Shown: positions 48,001 to 54,046 of the stretch, piece by piece
Numbering within the stretch: the stretch's first letter is position 1
Layout: every line of letters begins with the position of its first letter
Made by a program: the position numbers and the translations under genes
Source of the DNA: Sycon ciliatum
Lineage: Eukaryota; Porifera; Calcarea; Leucosolenida; Sycettidae
Direction of reading: 5' to 3'
Length of the DNA stretch: 64,000 bases
Assembly: GCF_964019385.1 (NCBI RefSeq)
Contig: NC_088646.1
Span: 12,755,091 to 12,819,090, forward strand
Notes under the pieces: generated by a model
Told to the model about the DNA's origin: nothing
Seen by the model: the letters and a program-made list of their open reading frames with translations, nothing else
Database searches by the model: none

Positions 48001-50908
48001 ATTTTTGAACAATCAGCAGATTTTGCAGCCGAATCTGATGTATTTTTGAGCCGAGCGAAAAGCGGAATAGGCGAAAACGGGCTTATTTAGGGAAAGCCTA
48101 AAACCAAGTGTAGTCATACCAAGTGCAGTCATACAGGCAAGGGCCGCATGTCTTTCATGACGTGTTGCTTGTAAGGTGCGAGCGCACTTCTGTTATAAAG
48201 AACTTCGGCCACAAAAAAACCTACTTTTCCTGCACAATGGGGTTCGCTATATCAGGAGTCGATGGCACCAATGAAATACATTGCTGGAGGGGAGAGCAAG
48301 AACATGATGATAGTCATGTGACTGAACGTACAGTGTTTCAATATGGATGTCCGGTAGTTTTCAATGCAGTTCTGCTAACATGGAATATACATGTATGCGG
48401 CACTAAGTTACCCGCTCCGTCAGTGCATGCTGTTCCACTGACCCTGAGACGAGCATAGCATACCGTATTATCTCCATTACAAGCGCAGTCTCTCGTAGAA
48501 GCCCAGTCTCTATTATAAGGGCACTCCAAGAGGGCTTCAAAGATATACAAGCGCAGTCTCCAGTATTAGCGCAGGGCTTATAATGGAGAACTGTCTGGAT
48601 CATGTCCATGCATGTTTGACGTCCACAGTATCACATACACACATGTTATGACGCAGGTCTGTGATCCCCGAGATAAAAATGTACAGACTCAGTGTGCCAG
48701 GAAGTGCAAAACTGCATTCACGGTACTTGGTGGGAAATGTTGTGCTACTGGTACTAAGTATAAGAAAAAGTATTTGTACCAGACGGTTGAAAAATTAGAA
48801 GCCCAGTCTCTAGTAGAAGCCCCATTCTCCAATATAAGCCCAGGGTCAAGACTGGTTGAAAAAATATAAGCCCAGGGTCAGGAGTGGTTGAAAAAATATA
48901 AGCCCAGGGCTTATAATGGAGATAATACGGTGCCGGTAGCTATAGAGTATTGTAATGCTGTTCCACTGATCCTGAGACGAGCATAGCATACCGGTAGCTA
49001 CAGACTATAAAGTGCCATGATCCCAGTGCAAACACAAGTTGTATGTCCATCTATGGTTCAGATCTTAGATTTGTGATCAGATTGCAGTGATCATGTGAAG
49101 CAATGCACTTGACATATTCAATGCACGCTCTTGTCTGCCTTTTGCCATTTCAGCTTGGCGTGGATGAGAACACTGCTCGGGAAAAGAAGGCAGTCGAGGA
49201 GGAACGGAAGCTTCAGCTGCAGCAAGAGCAACTGCAGAAGAAGTATGAAAAGCAGCGACAACTGGAGCAGGAACAAGAGCAGAAGGCACAAGCAGAGTCT
49301 GTCCTGGCGTCCCAGCCACTACTTGAGCCAGGGCCGCCGGATTTGCCATCGCCGAAGCTAAGCAAAGCTGAGCAGAAGAAGGCAGAAAAGCAGGCGAAGA
49401 AGGACAAAAAGAAGGAAGAGAAGAAGCAGAAAGAACTGGAGAAGAAGATGAAAAAGATGGGCAAGTCGGGTCTGAGTGGTCAGCTGCTGCTTACAGAGTC
49501 TGGCCAGCTCCAGGTGCAAGACCAACCGAATGATGTCATGCTGAATGGAAAGCCACCAGCTCTACATGAGCCACCAGTGGAAGACAGTCCAGCGACTGTT
49601 GCCGAGTCCGATGGCAGCACTGCTGAGGAGAGGATCAGTGTCAAGTCACGACAGCCACAGCAACCCACAGTCATCAGCCAAGCAGTGGTTGGAATAGAGA
49701 CACTGGCAGAAGTGGATCAGCAAGGAGCTCACCTGAGCACAGCCAATGCTACGTATCAGAACCAGGATGCACTCCAGCCCAGAGCGGGACCGTCGCTAAA
49801 TATTGATGAAGGTGGTGAGCTGTACATGGCTCCACCCGATAGCTGCACAAGTTTTGAAGATGCAGACATCTACATGATGCCCGCTGAGACTAGTCAACAG
49901 CACTCTGCCCAGGGCAGCATTGCTAGTATGGACTGCGATGACTTTGTGATGCCCAAGGTCGAGCCGCCACCGCCCCTGGATGATGCAATGTCTCAAACAT
50001 CGACACGTGTTGGCTATGATGCTCCGCTATCGCCTGGTTCATTACAATCTGGTCAGATAGTGGACGAGTACTACGAAACGGCGCATGATTTGACGTCACA
50101 CACGCCTGGTGAAAGTCAGTACCAGAATGAAGTGCAACAAGCTCAAGCTGACGGTTTGATATATGAGATGGGCGAGGACTCTGAGGAGGAAGACGTCGTG
50201 ATCAAGCCAATACCGAACATGGCGGCAATAGCAGCGGCTCCCGGTGCCCGTGTTCAAGCGCATCCAAAAAAACCACTGATCACACAAGGCTCTGACAGCA
50301 CTCTCTACGAAGACATGCCACAGAGCTTGCCCGCACAAAACCACGCCACCACCCTTGCAGTACAGGAAGACGCTGGAGATATGTACGACTTCATACCTGG
50401 TGACAGCGCTAGCGGTACGACCAGCGGCGCCAGCTCTACTCTATCTTCTGCAATGTCCACGATGCAGAAAAACCAGCCAAGTATAGCACCACCACTCGCA
50501 CCGCCAGCCTTGGTTGATCAATCGCACTACGACTTCATACCGGTTAACGCGCCACCCCTGCCAGGATCAGCGTCACCACGGCTACCACCCAGACCAAGCA
50601 CTGCTACACCATACCTGCCTCCCCGTGATCCTGCACCGGCTGAGCGGCCAATGGAGGATGATGGAGAACTTTACGAGGCGTGCGGCGGTATGACAGCTGT
50701 TGATTATGACCGCATGAAGAGAGGCACATTGGATCCAAGAGCAGCCCAGACTGATCAGCCATCTGCCAGAAGCAGTGGTAACCCGTACGATCGAATGAAC
50801 TCTGACGGAGTGCTGCAGCCAGCTCAAGACCCGCCACAAGAAGAGTACATGGATATGAGCGCAATTGGTCAAGGGCAGAGTGACATATACGAAGGTTTTG
50901 ATGGCTAG
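16655..50908 (+). CDS. FMNL: formin-like protein (FMNL class), full gene model
   Basis: FMNL formins nucleate and elongate unbranched actin under Rho-family GTPase control. The exons read 16655-16769, 18492-18544, 19083-19166, 33938-34107, 34309-34444, 35024-35074, 35430-35528, 35934-36080, 36502-36618, 37047-37178, 37501-37527, 37805-37849, 38186-38254, 38632-38794, 39080-39264, 39417-39528, 39689-39748, 40181-40308, 40695-40763, 40882-40968, 41240-41308, 41655-41735, 42173-42299, 42710-~42827 and ~43616-43850, then a terminal exon at 44574 or 49154. Order: GTPase-binding/armadillo N-terminus (residues ~45-325; [29 protein letters not shown]), coiled coil (~330-415), proline-rich FH1 (~438-500), FH2 (~508-893; [28 protein letters not shown]). 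Spacing matches FMNL without gaps across exons 2-4. It lacks the Met-Gly myristoylation start of vertebrate FMNLs. Predicted length is about 925 or 1477 residues. The exon 24/25 junction is unresolved. Confidence 0.9.
17535..17955 (-). pseudogene. isolated minus-strand open frame in formin intron 1
   Basis: A 140-codon open frame starting [19 protein letters not shown] and continuing with a basic, helix-like stretch ([15 protein letters not shown]). The first 45 residues have coding-like composition; the rest is low complexity ([16 protein letters not shown]). No partner exons are visible. It may be a fragment of a mobile-element protein inserted in the first intron of the formin. Identity unknown. 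Confidence 0.22.
18092..18180. repeat. dispersed ~85-bp repeat, copy 1
   Basis: It contains agggtggtggctttcctgcg followed by gatgcggaaaaccc and a degenerate gaatctcgcatgacgtg-like end. The same succession occurs at 53963-54046. The two copies share roughly 80% of positions by eye. It could be a piece of a SINE or of a larger element; no internal RNA polymerase III boxes were convincing. Confidence 0.6.
20497..20590. repeat. 19-bp minisatellite, five copies
   Basis: Head-to-tail copies of tccccgtgttgtggtgata, one with tattcc instead of tatcccc. There are no spacers between copies, so this is not a CRISPR-like array. Confidence 0.9.
20829..21056. repeat. GA-rich microsatellite, about 230 bp
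   Basis: A nearly pure purine tract on the plus strand, with an uninterrupted (GA)n core at about 20884-20974 flanked by gagaagagaagag and gtgagtgagtgag variants. Confidence 0.95.
22019..22290. repeat. (GT)n then (CA)n, facing microsatellites
   Basis: A (GT)n tract at 22019-22107 is followed 100 bp later by an interrupted (CA)n tract at 22207-22290 (cacacacacgcacac variants). The two can pair as an inverted repeat with a loop of about 100 bp. Confidence 0.9.
22875..23187. repeat. G-rich minisatellite, ~24-bp units, about 13 copies
   Basis: Units of the form gggacagggggaggaggagg with variable G-run lengths (5 to 11 G). For about 310 bp the plus strand has almost no pyrimidine except the single C in each unit. 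Every unit carries several runs of three or more G. Glycine/proline-rich open frames on both strands come from the repeat. Confidence 0.95.
24134..26946 (+). CDS. secreted RNase T2-like protein with degenerate active site
   Basis: Two exons, 24134-24263 (phase 1) and 24704-26946, predict about 790 residues. Exon 1 is a signal peptide: MKRHK.. with hydrophobic core [14 protein letters not shown] and likely cleavage after VEA. Exon 2 begins with the RNase T2 fold: [12 protein letters not shown] (residues ~91-102), WTVRGLW (~122-128), [22 protein letters not shown] (~200-212), then conserved C-terminal elements ([11 protein letters not shown]). Active enzymes read HGLWP and EHEWEKHGTC; here the catalytic His are Arg, Gln and Tyr and the Lys is Thr, leaving only the Glu. 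Known T2 enzymes cut single-stranded RNA in secretory or lysosomal compartments; this one is probably inactive. From about residue 310 the chain is low-complexity, rich in Gly, Pro, Gln and His with two poly-Gly runs, ending in a basic segment. The gene lies inside formin intron 3, same strand. Confidence 0.85.
25935..26193 (+). repeat. GGT/GGC trinucleotide tracts coding poly-glycine
   Basis: Two in-frame runs of Gly codons (about 25937-25983 and 26140-26193) inside the RNase T2-like exon. Such tracts commonly vary in length between alleles. Confidence 0.85.
26947..32062. other. middle of formin intron 3; one candidate exon at 27639-27772
   Basis: After the RNase T2-like stop there is 5.1 kb without a firm gene. 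The best candidate exon is 27639-27772: acceptor ccattgcag, donor gtaagt, phase 1 in and 0 out, encoding [20 protein letters not shown].. and then Ser/Gly/Arg-rich sequence, with a possible membrane segment. Its phase-1 entry matches the phase-1 signal-peptide exon at 24134, so it could be an alternative 3' exon of that gene. A second weak candidate, 28691-28816 ([20 protein letters not shown]), fits phase 0. Three copies of atctgggct lie near 28991-29018. Nothing else stands out. Confidence 0.3.
32063..32515 (+). CDS. possible alternative first exon of the formin
   Basis: An open exon of 151 codons begins ATG ([18 protein letters not shown]) and ends in NHWETLNPQ at a gttagt donor in phase 0. 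The next downstream formin exon (33938) starts in phase 0, so joining gives an uninterrupted frame. Composition is hydrophilic and Ser-rich with a [10 protein letters not shown] stretch; no known domain is recognised. The canonical formin reads exon 3 directly into exon 4 with FMNL-like spacing, so this exon is not needed in that isoform. It would replace the first 84 residues, including part of the GTPase-binding region. It could instead be an exon of an independent nested gene. Confidence 0.5.
33552..33700. repeat. GT and GGT microsatellites before formin exon 4
   Basis: Short (GT)n at 33546-33562, (GGT)n at 33633-33670 and (GT)n at 33669-33699, with another (GT)n at 33887-33912 just upstream of the exon 4 acceptor. 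Confidence 0.9.
34677..34981. mobile_element. non-autonomous hAT-like element with 8-bp target duplication
   Basis: A 305-bp insertion in the formin intron between 34444 and 35024. It is flanked by an exact 8-bp direct repeat, atctaaag, at 34669-34676 and 34982-34989. The ends are imperfectly inverted: left CAGTGGTGTGCACGGGTA, right end reverse-complemented TAGGGCTGAGCCGGGTAG, the CAGxG(G)-type start seen in hAT transposons. The inside is rich in repeated gggtacccg/ctacccg palindromes. No coding capacity. The 8-bp duplication is diagnostic of the hAT superfamily. Confidence 0.9.
36131..36330. mobile_element. possible short element in formin intron
   Basis: This starts cagtaaaacctgtcaatgcg and carries repeated gaccacctg/ggaccacctg motifs, ending near gggtttcgatttacag. 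The start resembles the cagtaaaacctgtc.. ends of short elements found in many invertebrates (recall). The two ends are only weakly inverted, so the boundary is uncertain. A related start (cagtatagcaaactctctta) occurs at 47369. Confidence 0.4.
42871..42960. repeat. (CA)n microsatellite in formin intron 24
   Basis: About 45 CA units with one CC interruption at 42923. It lies 45 bp downstream of the end of exon 24 and ends at the inserted element at 42966. Confidence 0.95.
42966..43355. mobile_element. TA-flanked MITE, gggaggtttag family
   Basis: A 390-bp element flanked by TA on both sides (42964-42965, 43356-43357). The left end gggaggtttagtcccacgta is answered by an inverted right end tacgtgggaactaaacctcc, differing by an inserted base. 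The motif acgtg recurs internally. TA duplications and short inverted ends are characteristic of Tc1/mariner-superfamily derivatives. A related element sits at 53534-53898. Confidence 0.88.
44574..44672 (+). CDS. FMNL: formin alternative terminal exon with polybasic tail
   Basis: The acceptor ctctttcgtag joins in phase 0 to the last FH2 exon (ending FVRMWK at 43850). It encodes 32 residues, [12 protein letters not shown] followed by [15 protein letters not shown] and a TAA stop. The arrangement Gly-x-x-..-Phe-Arg-Arg followed by a basic cluster recalls the end of a diaphanous autoregulatory domain (where a LLxxL helix precedes the basic patch), but the Leu helix is missing. It may bind the N-terminus, membrane phosphoinositides or act as a nuclear signal; these are inferences. 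Confidence 0.7.
   Translation, partial: DELSGACQCSVVTSCDMFRRRMSRKRKSRRRR
44881..45000. repeat. GA microsatellite
   Basis: Purine-rich gagagagtgagtgag leader and an uninterrupted (GA)n from about 44927 to 44998, just downstream of the formin alternative stop. Confidence 0.95.
45636..46817. repeat. 591-bp tandem duplication
   Basis: Two adjacent head-to-tail copies (about 45636-46226 and 46227-46817) that are almost identical; one visible difference is gacaatttagg versus gacattttagg. Each copy holds the same 64-codon frame starting [11 protein letters not shown], which has no other support. Either a recent local duplication or an assembly duplication. Confidence 0.95.
46943..47323. mobile_element. 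TA-flanked MITE, ccgtagaatcccgcgg family
   Basis: 381 bp between TA dinucleotides. The left end ccgtagaatcccgcggataa is the inverse of the right end, which reads catccgcgggattctacgg with one change. Inside, the palindrome-rich unit gggcttatacg / cccatgggctta is repeated several times. No coding capacity. Confidence 0.88.
47324..48461. other. AT-rich, no supported gene; decayed repeats
   Basis: Contains a start resembling other short elements (cagtatagcaaactctctta) at 47369 and a stretch near 47570-48070 where cgccgatttt and gaaaatcgccgaaa words recur in both orientations. No plausible exon seen. Confidence 0.5.
48462..48931. mobile_element. inverted-repeat element with internal gcccagtctc repeats
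   Basis: The left end ccgtattatctccatta at about 48464 is inverted at the right end taatggagataatacgg at about 48913-48929. Inside, agcccagtctctagtagaag and aatataagcccagggtca type words recur four to five times. The ends begin CCGTA and run into ATAAGCCC like those of the 46943 element, so the two families look related. Target duplication not certain (TA on the left, TG on the right). Confidence 0.75.
49154..50908 (+). CDS. 584-residue tyrosine-rich exon, probable formin C-terminal tail
   Basis: The exon starts at a strong acceptor (tgccatttcag, ending 49153), so it needs an upstream partner; the nearest phase-0 donor in real coding sequence is the last FH2 exon of the formin (43850). The first ~110 residues ([20 protein letters not shown].., then a Lys/Glu run) form a charged coiled coil, as formins have just after FH2. 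The remainder is disordered and carries at least twelve acidic-context tyrosines: YMAP, YMMP, YETA, YEMG, YEDM, YDFI twice, YEAC, YDRM twice, YMDM, YEGF, plus proline motifs LPPRPS and LPPRDP. YxxM (four copies) is the PI3-kinase p85 SH2 consensus; LPPRP suits SH3 domains. It ends [11 protein letters not shown] stop. Alternatively it is the last exon of a separate FYB/ADAP-like adaptor. Confidence 0.75.
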   Translation, partial: LGVDENTAREKKAVEEERKLQLQQEQLQKKYEKQRQLEQEQEQKAQAESVLASQPLLEPGPPDLPSPKLSKAEQKKAEKQAKKDKKKEEKKQKELEKKMKKMGKSGLSGQLLLTESGQLQVQDQPNDVMLNGKPPALHEPPVEDSPATVAESDGSTAEERISVKSRQPQQPTVISQAVVGIETLAEVDQQGAHLSTANATYQNQDALQPRAGPSLNIDEGGELYMAPPDSCTSFEDADIYMMPAETSQQHSAQGSIASMDCDDFVMPKVEPPPPLDDAMSQTSTRVGYDAPLSPGSLQSGQIVDEYYETAHDLTSHTPGESQYQNEVQQAQADGLIYEMGEDSEEEDVVIKPIPNMAAIAAAPGARVQAHPKKPLITQGSDSTLYEDMPQSLPAQNHATTLAVQEDAGDMYDFIPGDSASGTTSGASSTLSSAMSTMQKNQPSIAPPLAPPALVDQSHYDFIPVNAPPLPGSASPRLPPRPSTATPYLPPRDPAPAERPMEDDGELYEACGGMTAVDYDRMKRGTLDPRAAQTDQPSARSSGNPYDRMNSDGVLQPAQDPPQEEYMDMSAIGQGQSDIYEGFDG

Positions 50909-51384
50909 TACATCTAAACCTACTAGTATCTGAAAGTTAGGCTTGGTTGCTGCATGAAGTTATGTGACAACATTCTACCTTTGCGCAGCTGACAAGAATT
51001 CAGCACACCACCTACGATATTATGTGAGTGCATGGAATAAGAAATCTATTGTGAGGACTATTGTGATTGTCCTTTCAAAACAATGCTGAGTTTGAGCATT
51101 TTCTTGGCCCGAATGCCACCCCCCCCCCCCCTCAGTTATTAAAATGTTTGGGGGCTTTTCTCCTTCGGATTTTTCGGATTAATTCAATTTAAAAATCGTT
51201 AAGCTCACACATTTCCCTGATTGAAGACCTCACAAATCGTGTGCATGTTCATACGTGTGGAGCGCTATCTCATCTACCGGTATGCCTTGTCTACAGTTTC
51301 TGGATGCCAGGGACACGGAAATTCTTGGGTAACTTATCACTCTGGATGTACAACGTAGCAGAACGTAAACACGCATGCCCTACG

Positions 51385-51427
<43 letters not shown>

Positions 51428-51855
51428 TACTTGAACAGGAAAAGAACAGATAAATTACGTTACGAAAATCGGTGAAAATAACGCAAGGAAACAGGAGGGA
51501 CAGAGAGAGAGGAAAGCTAAAATACAGAGGCATCAAAAGCCATATGAGTCTAATGTTTGTTTCATGGATGCCGCCAGCAGCAGTAGAAAGCAATAGCCCG
51601 GAATAGCACTCACTGTACAGTGTACTCAAGTCATTATGGGAATTTCATGAACTATCTCTATTTCGTGAAAGTTGTGAGAAATTTTGAATATCACAGCTTG
51701 AATTAATGAACAGACTAGCAACCAATTATGGGTTTTACCTGACCTGTCACACTAAGGTCTGGGCTGACTCTATTCACAATACACCCACAGTGACAACTGT
51801 TATCGTACGTTGAACATGCAGAAACTGCATAGGTTGTTATGCAAGGGCACGGCGG

Positions 51856-52899
51856 TCAGAGGAACATGTCCTGAAAGTAGTCGTCAAACTCTTCCTCCTG
51901 TGTTTTCTCCATTTCAACGTGAACCGGCTTTTTCCAGACTTGACTCGGGTCATTACTAGCCTGTGCAGCACGTGCTACATCACTGGACTGATCAGCAGCA
52001 GAACTCACAGTACCAGCATTGGCACCGGATGCAGATAGAGACGCAAACAATGCATCCGTTCTATCCGCTGCATCATTCGCGCCGTCGCCGGAAGCTGATG
52101 TGTCTTGATCGGAATGCGACGAATACTGGTCAGAATCCTCGCCAGAACCCTCTCGTCTCCTCTTCTTCTTCTCTTGTCGTTCTTTTTCCTGCTTTCGCTT
52201 CAAAGACTTTTCGAACTCTTTCTCCTTCATGGCTCGTTTATGTTCATGGTGGTAGTTCAGTTTTGCAGCACATGCTTTGCATAGCCTGAGTTTGACTAGG
52301 GCATTCTTCTTCATACCATGCTCCATGTAGCCAAAGTTCACTTCCCAACTGGTGAGCATGTCAGTGTTTGGACAACGTCTGTCTCCGCATGCAAACTGCC
52401 CCTTGCCATCCAGCACCTCCCGTTCCACGCGCCACCTCATGGCCACTTTGTTTTCCTTGTAGCGAGACAAATCAGCTATGCAGTACTCCTTGAACAGTTT
52501 ATCGTAGTACTTCTTTGCAAGTCGCTTCTCCCAGTTGTTCTGGGCAGCGTCGTCATCTTCGTCGTTCCACAAGAATTGATGATTCTCAGCCAACACGTCG
52601 TAATCATTTCTGTCTCTGGATGCGTCTCGTGTGAAATGCTCCTTTCCCTCATAATGTAGGCAGTAGTAGTTGACAAATTGCTTGTGCCTGGAATAGGCAT
52701 CCATTGCCATGAAGCCATTGTACCGGCCTATTCTCCTGGCAGCAGCGTCTACCTCGTCGCGGAACACTTTCTTATTGGGAAGGCTAGCTTTCTTGGATTC
52801 TTTCTTTGCCAATGGGTCCGAACGCCAAGTCTTCTTCGGCTCAGGCTCCTCCAGATCCGAGTCATAGCCATCGTTGCTAAAGTCTATTTTACTCGCCAT
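51856..52899 (-). CDS. FRA10AC1: FRA10AC1 homologue (spliceosome-associated)
   Basis: A single-exon gene of 347 residues from ATG at 52899-52897 (MASKIDFSNDGYDSDLEE). The frame is open slightly upstream without another ATG. The core is strongly like vertebrate FRA10AC1: AMDAYSRHKQFVNYYCLHY, FLWNDEDD, WEKRLAKKYYDKLFKEYC, IADLSRYKENK, GKGQFACGDRRC, SWEVNFGYMEHG, KNALVKLRLCKAC. The two cysteine pairs could hold a metal. A basic Lys/Arg stretch (~residues 215-245) is a likely nuclear signal, followed by a Ser/Asp-rich region and the conserved acidic end EEEFDDYFQDMFL. FRA10AC1 is a nuclear protein associated with late spliceosomal complexes. The gene converges on the formin tail exon, with 947 bp between their stop codons. 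Lack of introns is notable beside the intron-rich formin. Confidence 0.97.
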   Translation of the reverse strand: MASKIDFSNDGYDSDLEEPEPKKTWRSDPLAKKESKKASLPNKKVFRDEVDAAARRIGRYNGFMAMDAYSRHKQFVNYYCLHYEGKEHFTRDASRDRNDYDVLAENHQFLWNDEDDDAAQNNWEKRLAKKYYDKLFKEYCIADLSRYKENKVAMRWRVEREVLDGKGQFACGDRRCPNTDMLTSWEVNFGYMEHGMKKNALVKLRLCKACAAKLNYHHEHKRAMKEKEFEKSLKRKQEKERQEKKKRRREGSGEDSDQYSSHSDQDTSASGDGANDAADRTDALFASLSASGANAGTVSSAADQSSDVARAAQASNDPSQVWKKPVHVEMEKTQEEEFDDYFQDMFL

Positions 52900-53533
52900 T
52901 GTCCTGAGGATGCTCTCATTTCTGAGAGACTGCTTACGAGCCAGCAACCATTCATTCAGGCCGAGGCTTTCATTGCTTCAAAGGTAAGCAATAATAATTA
53001 TTATTGTATAAATTTTTGAAATTTCCAAGCATTTCATTTTCAATTTTTTTGAGAGACTATCATTTTCCTTCGTAAAAATGCGTTTGTCCAAAAGAAGGGC
53101 GTGTTCGATTGATGGCATCCGGATGCAGATCAACCGGATCCACTGGATTCCCAACCTTTCGATTGTTGAATCTGGATTCGGATCTGACAGAATTGGATCC
53201 GACCAACCCACCTCGGGTGCAGGCCGCAGATCCAACGGATCCTGGTTATGGTTTGCCACTCAACCTTTTTGGCACAGAAAAAAGCCTAAAAAACTCCATA
53301 TTTCGGGCAGGACCGAACCCACGGGAAGGCTGTCATCACACTACGGTACAACGTGTTGCATCTACGTCCACGTAAGCCTTGTAGGGGATTCACACGACAG
53401 GCAAATCCACGTGCACTGGAAAGTTGCTATGGTATTTTACCTGTGAGCGAGAAAAGTGGCTGAAAGTGGCTGAAAAGTGCAAGCGAGCTGGGGGCCCACT
53501 TTCATGATAATCGTGGCGTGCACGAGTACATTA
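52900..53533. other. upstream region of FRA10AC1, no gene
   Basis: It should contain the minus-strand promoter and 5' untranslated region of FRA10AC1. There is no TATA box at a credible distance. Repeated ggatccg/atccgga words occur at 53115-53245. Open frames at 53078-53446 (plus) are not supported. Confidence 0.5.
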
Positions 53534-53898
53534 GAGAGGTTAAGTTACACGTTTTTTGCCCTTTTTCAAAACGCGGTGCAAATCTCACGTTACGTGTAAT
53601 TTTTAGAGGTTAAGTAACACGTGCGACGTGACGTGAAATTTTGCCTGGCAGGATTCGGGTTTAGTTCGCACAAAATTAATATCAAATCTTCCAACAAACT
53701 TGATAAATCTCGATAAAATTCCGGAAACTCACACAAATTCGGTCGGGATAACCAAGCGAAACTTCCAAAAACCCACGTCATGAACTTACGTGCGGGACAG
53801 TCAACTCACGTAAAACACGTCAAATTTTACGTGAGTTTTTTCACTTTTTTACGTAAAAGTTCACGGACGTAAGACTTTTACGTGAAACTTAACCTCTC
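53534..53898. mobile_element. TA-flanked MITE, gagaggttaagt family
   Basis: 365 bp between TA dinucleotides (53532-53533, 53899-53900). The left end gagaggttaagttacacg is the inverse of the right end cgtgaaacttaacctctc with one mismatch. An internal copy of the end (agaggttaagtaacacgtg) lies at 53606. The ends are close to those of the 42966 element (gggaggtttagt), so both belong to one family. Confidence 0.88.
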
Positions 53899-53962
53899 TA
53901 TTTACACCAAAAAGCGCGAAACAAGACTTGATTTTTTACGCGGCTCTTTAGAACATTAGCTG

Positions 53963-54046
53963 CAACCTGCGCCTTGATCCTTGAAGGGTGGTGGCGTTCC
54001 TACGGATGCGGAAAGCCCGGCTTCCAGCCGAGTCTCACGTGAACCA
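53963..54046. repeat. dispersed ~85-bp repeat, copy 2
   Basis: It contains agggtggtggcgttcctacg and gatgcggaaagcccgg then gagtctcacgtgaacc, matching 18092-18180 block by block in the same orientation. Confidence 0.6.

Noticed and set aside
49103-49153. ATG at 49103 as start of the tyrosine-rich protein
   Set aside because: The 17 codons it would add cross a strong pyrimidine tract and acceptor (ttgccatttcag), so this stretch is intron.
52900-52947. Start of FRA10AC1 at 52947
   Set aside because: The codon there is TTG; the first ATG, giving MASKIDF with the conserved YDSDLEE context, is at 52899.
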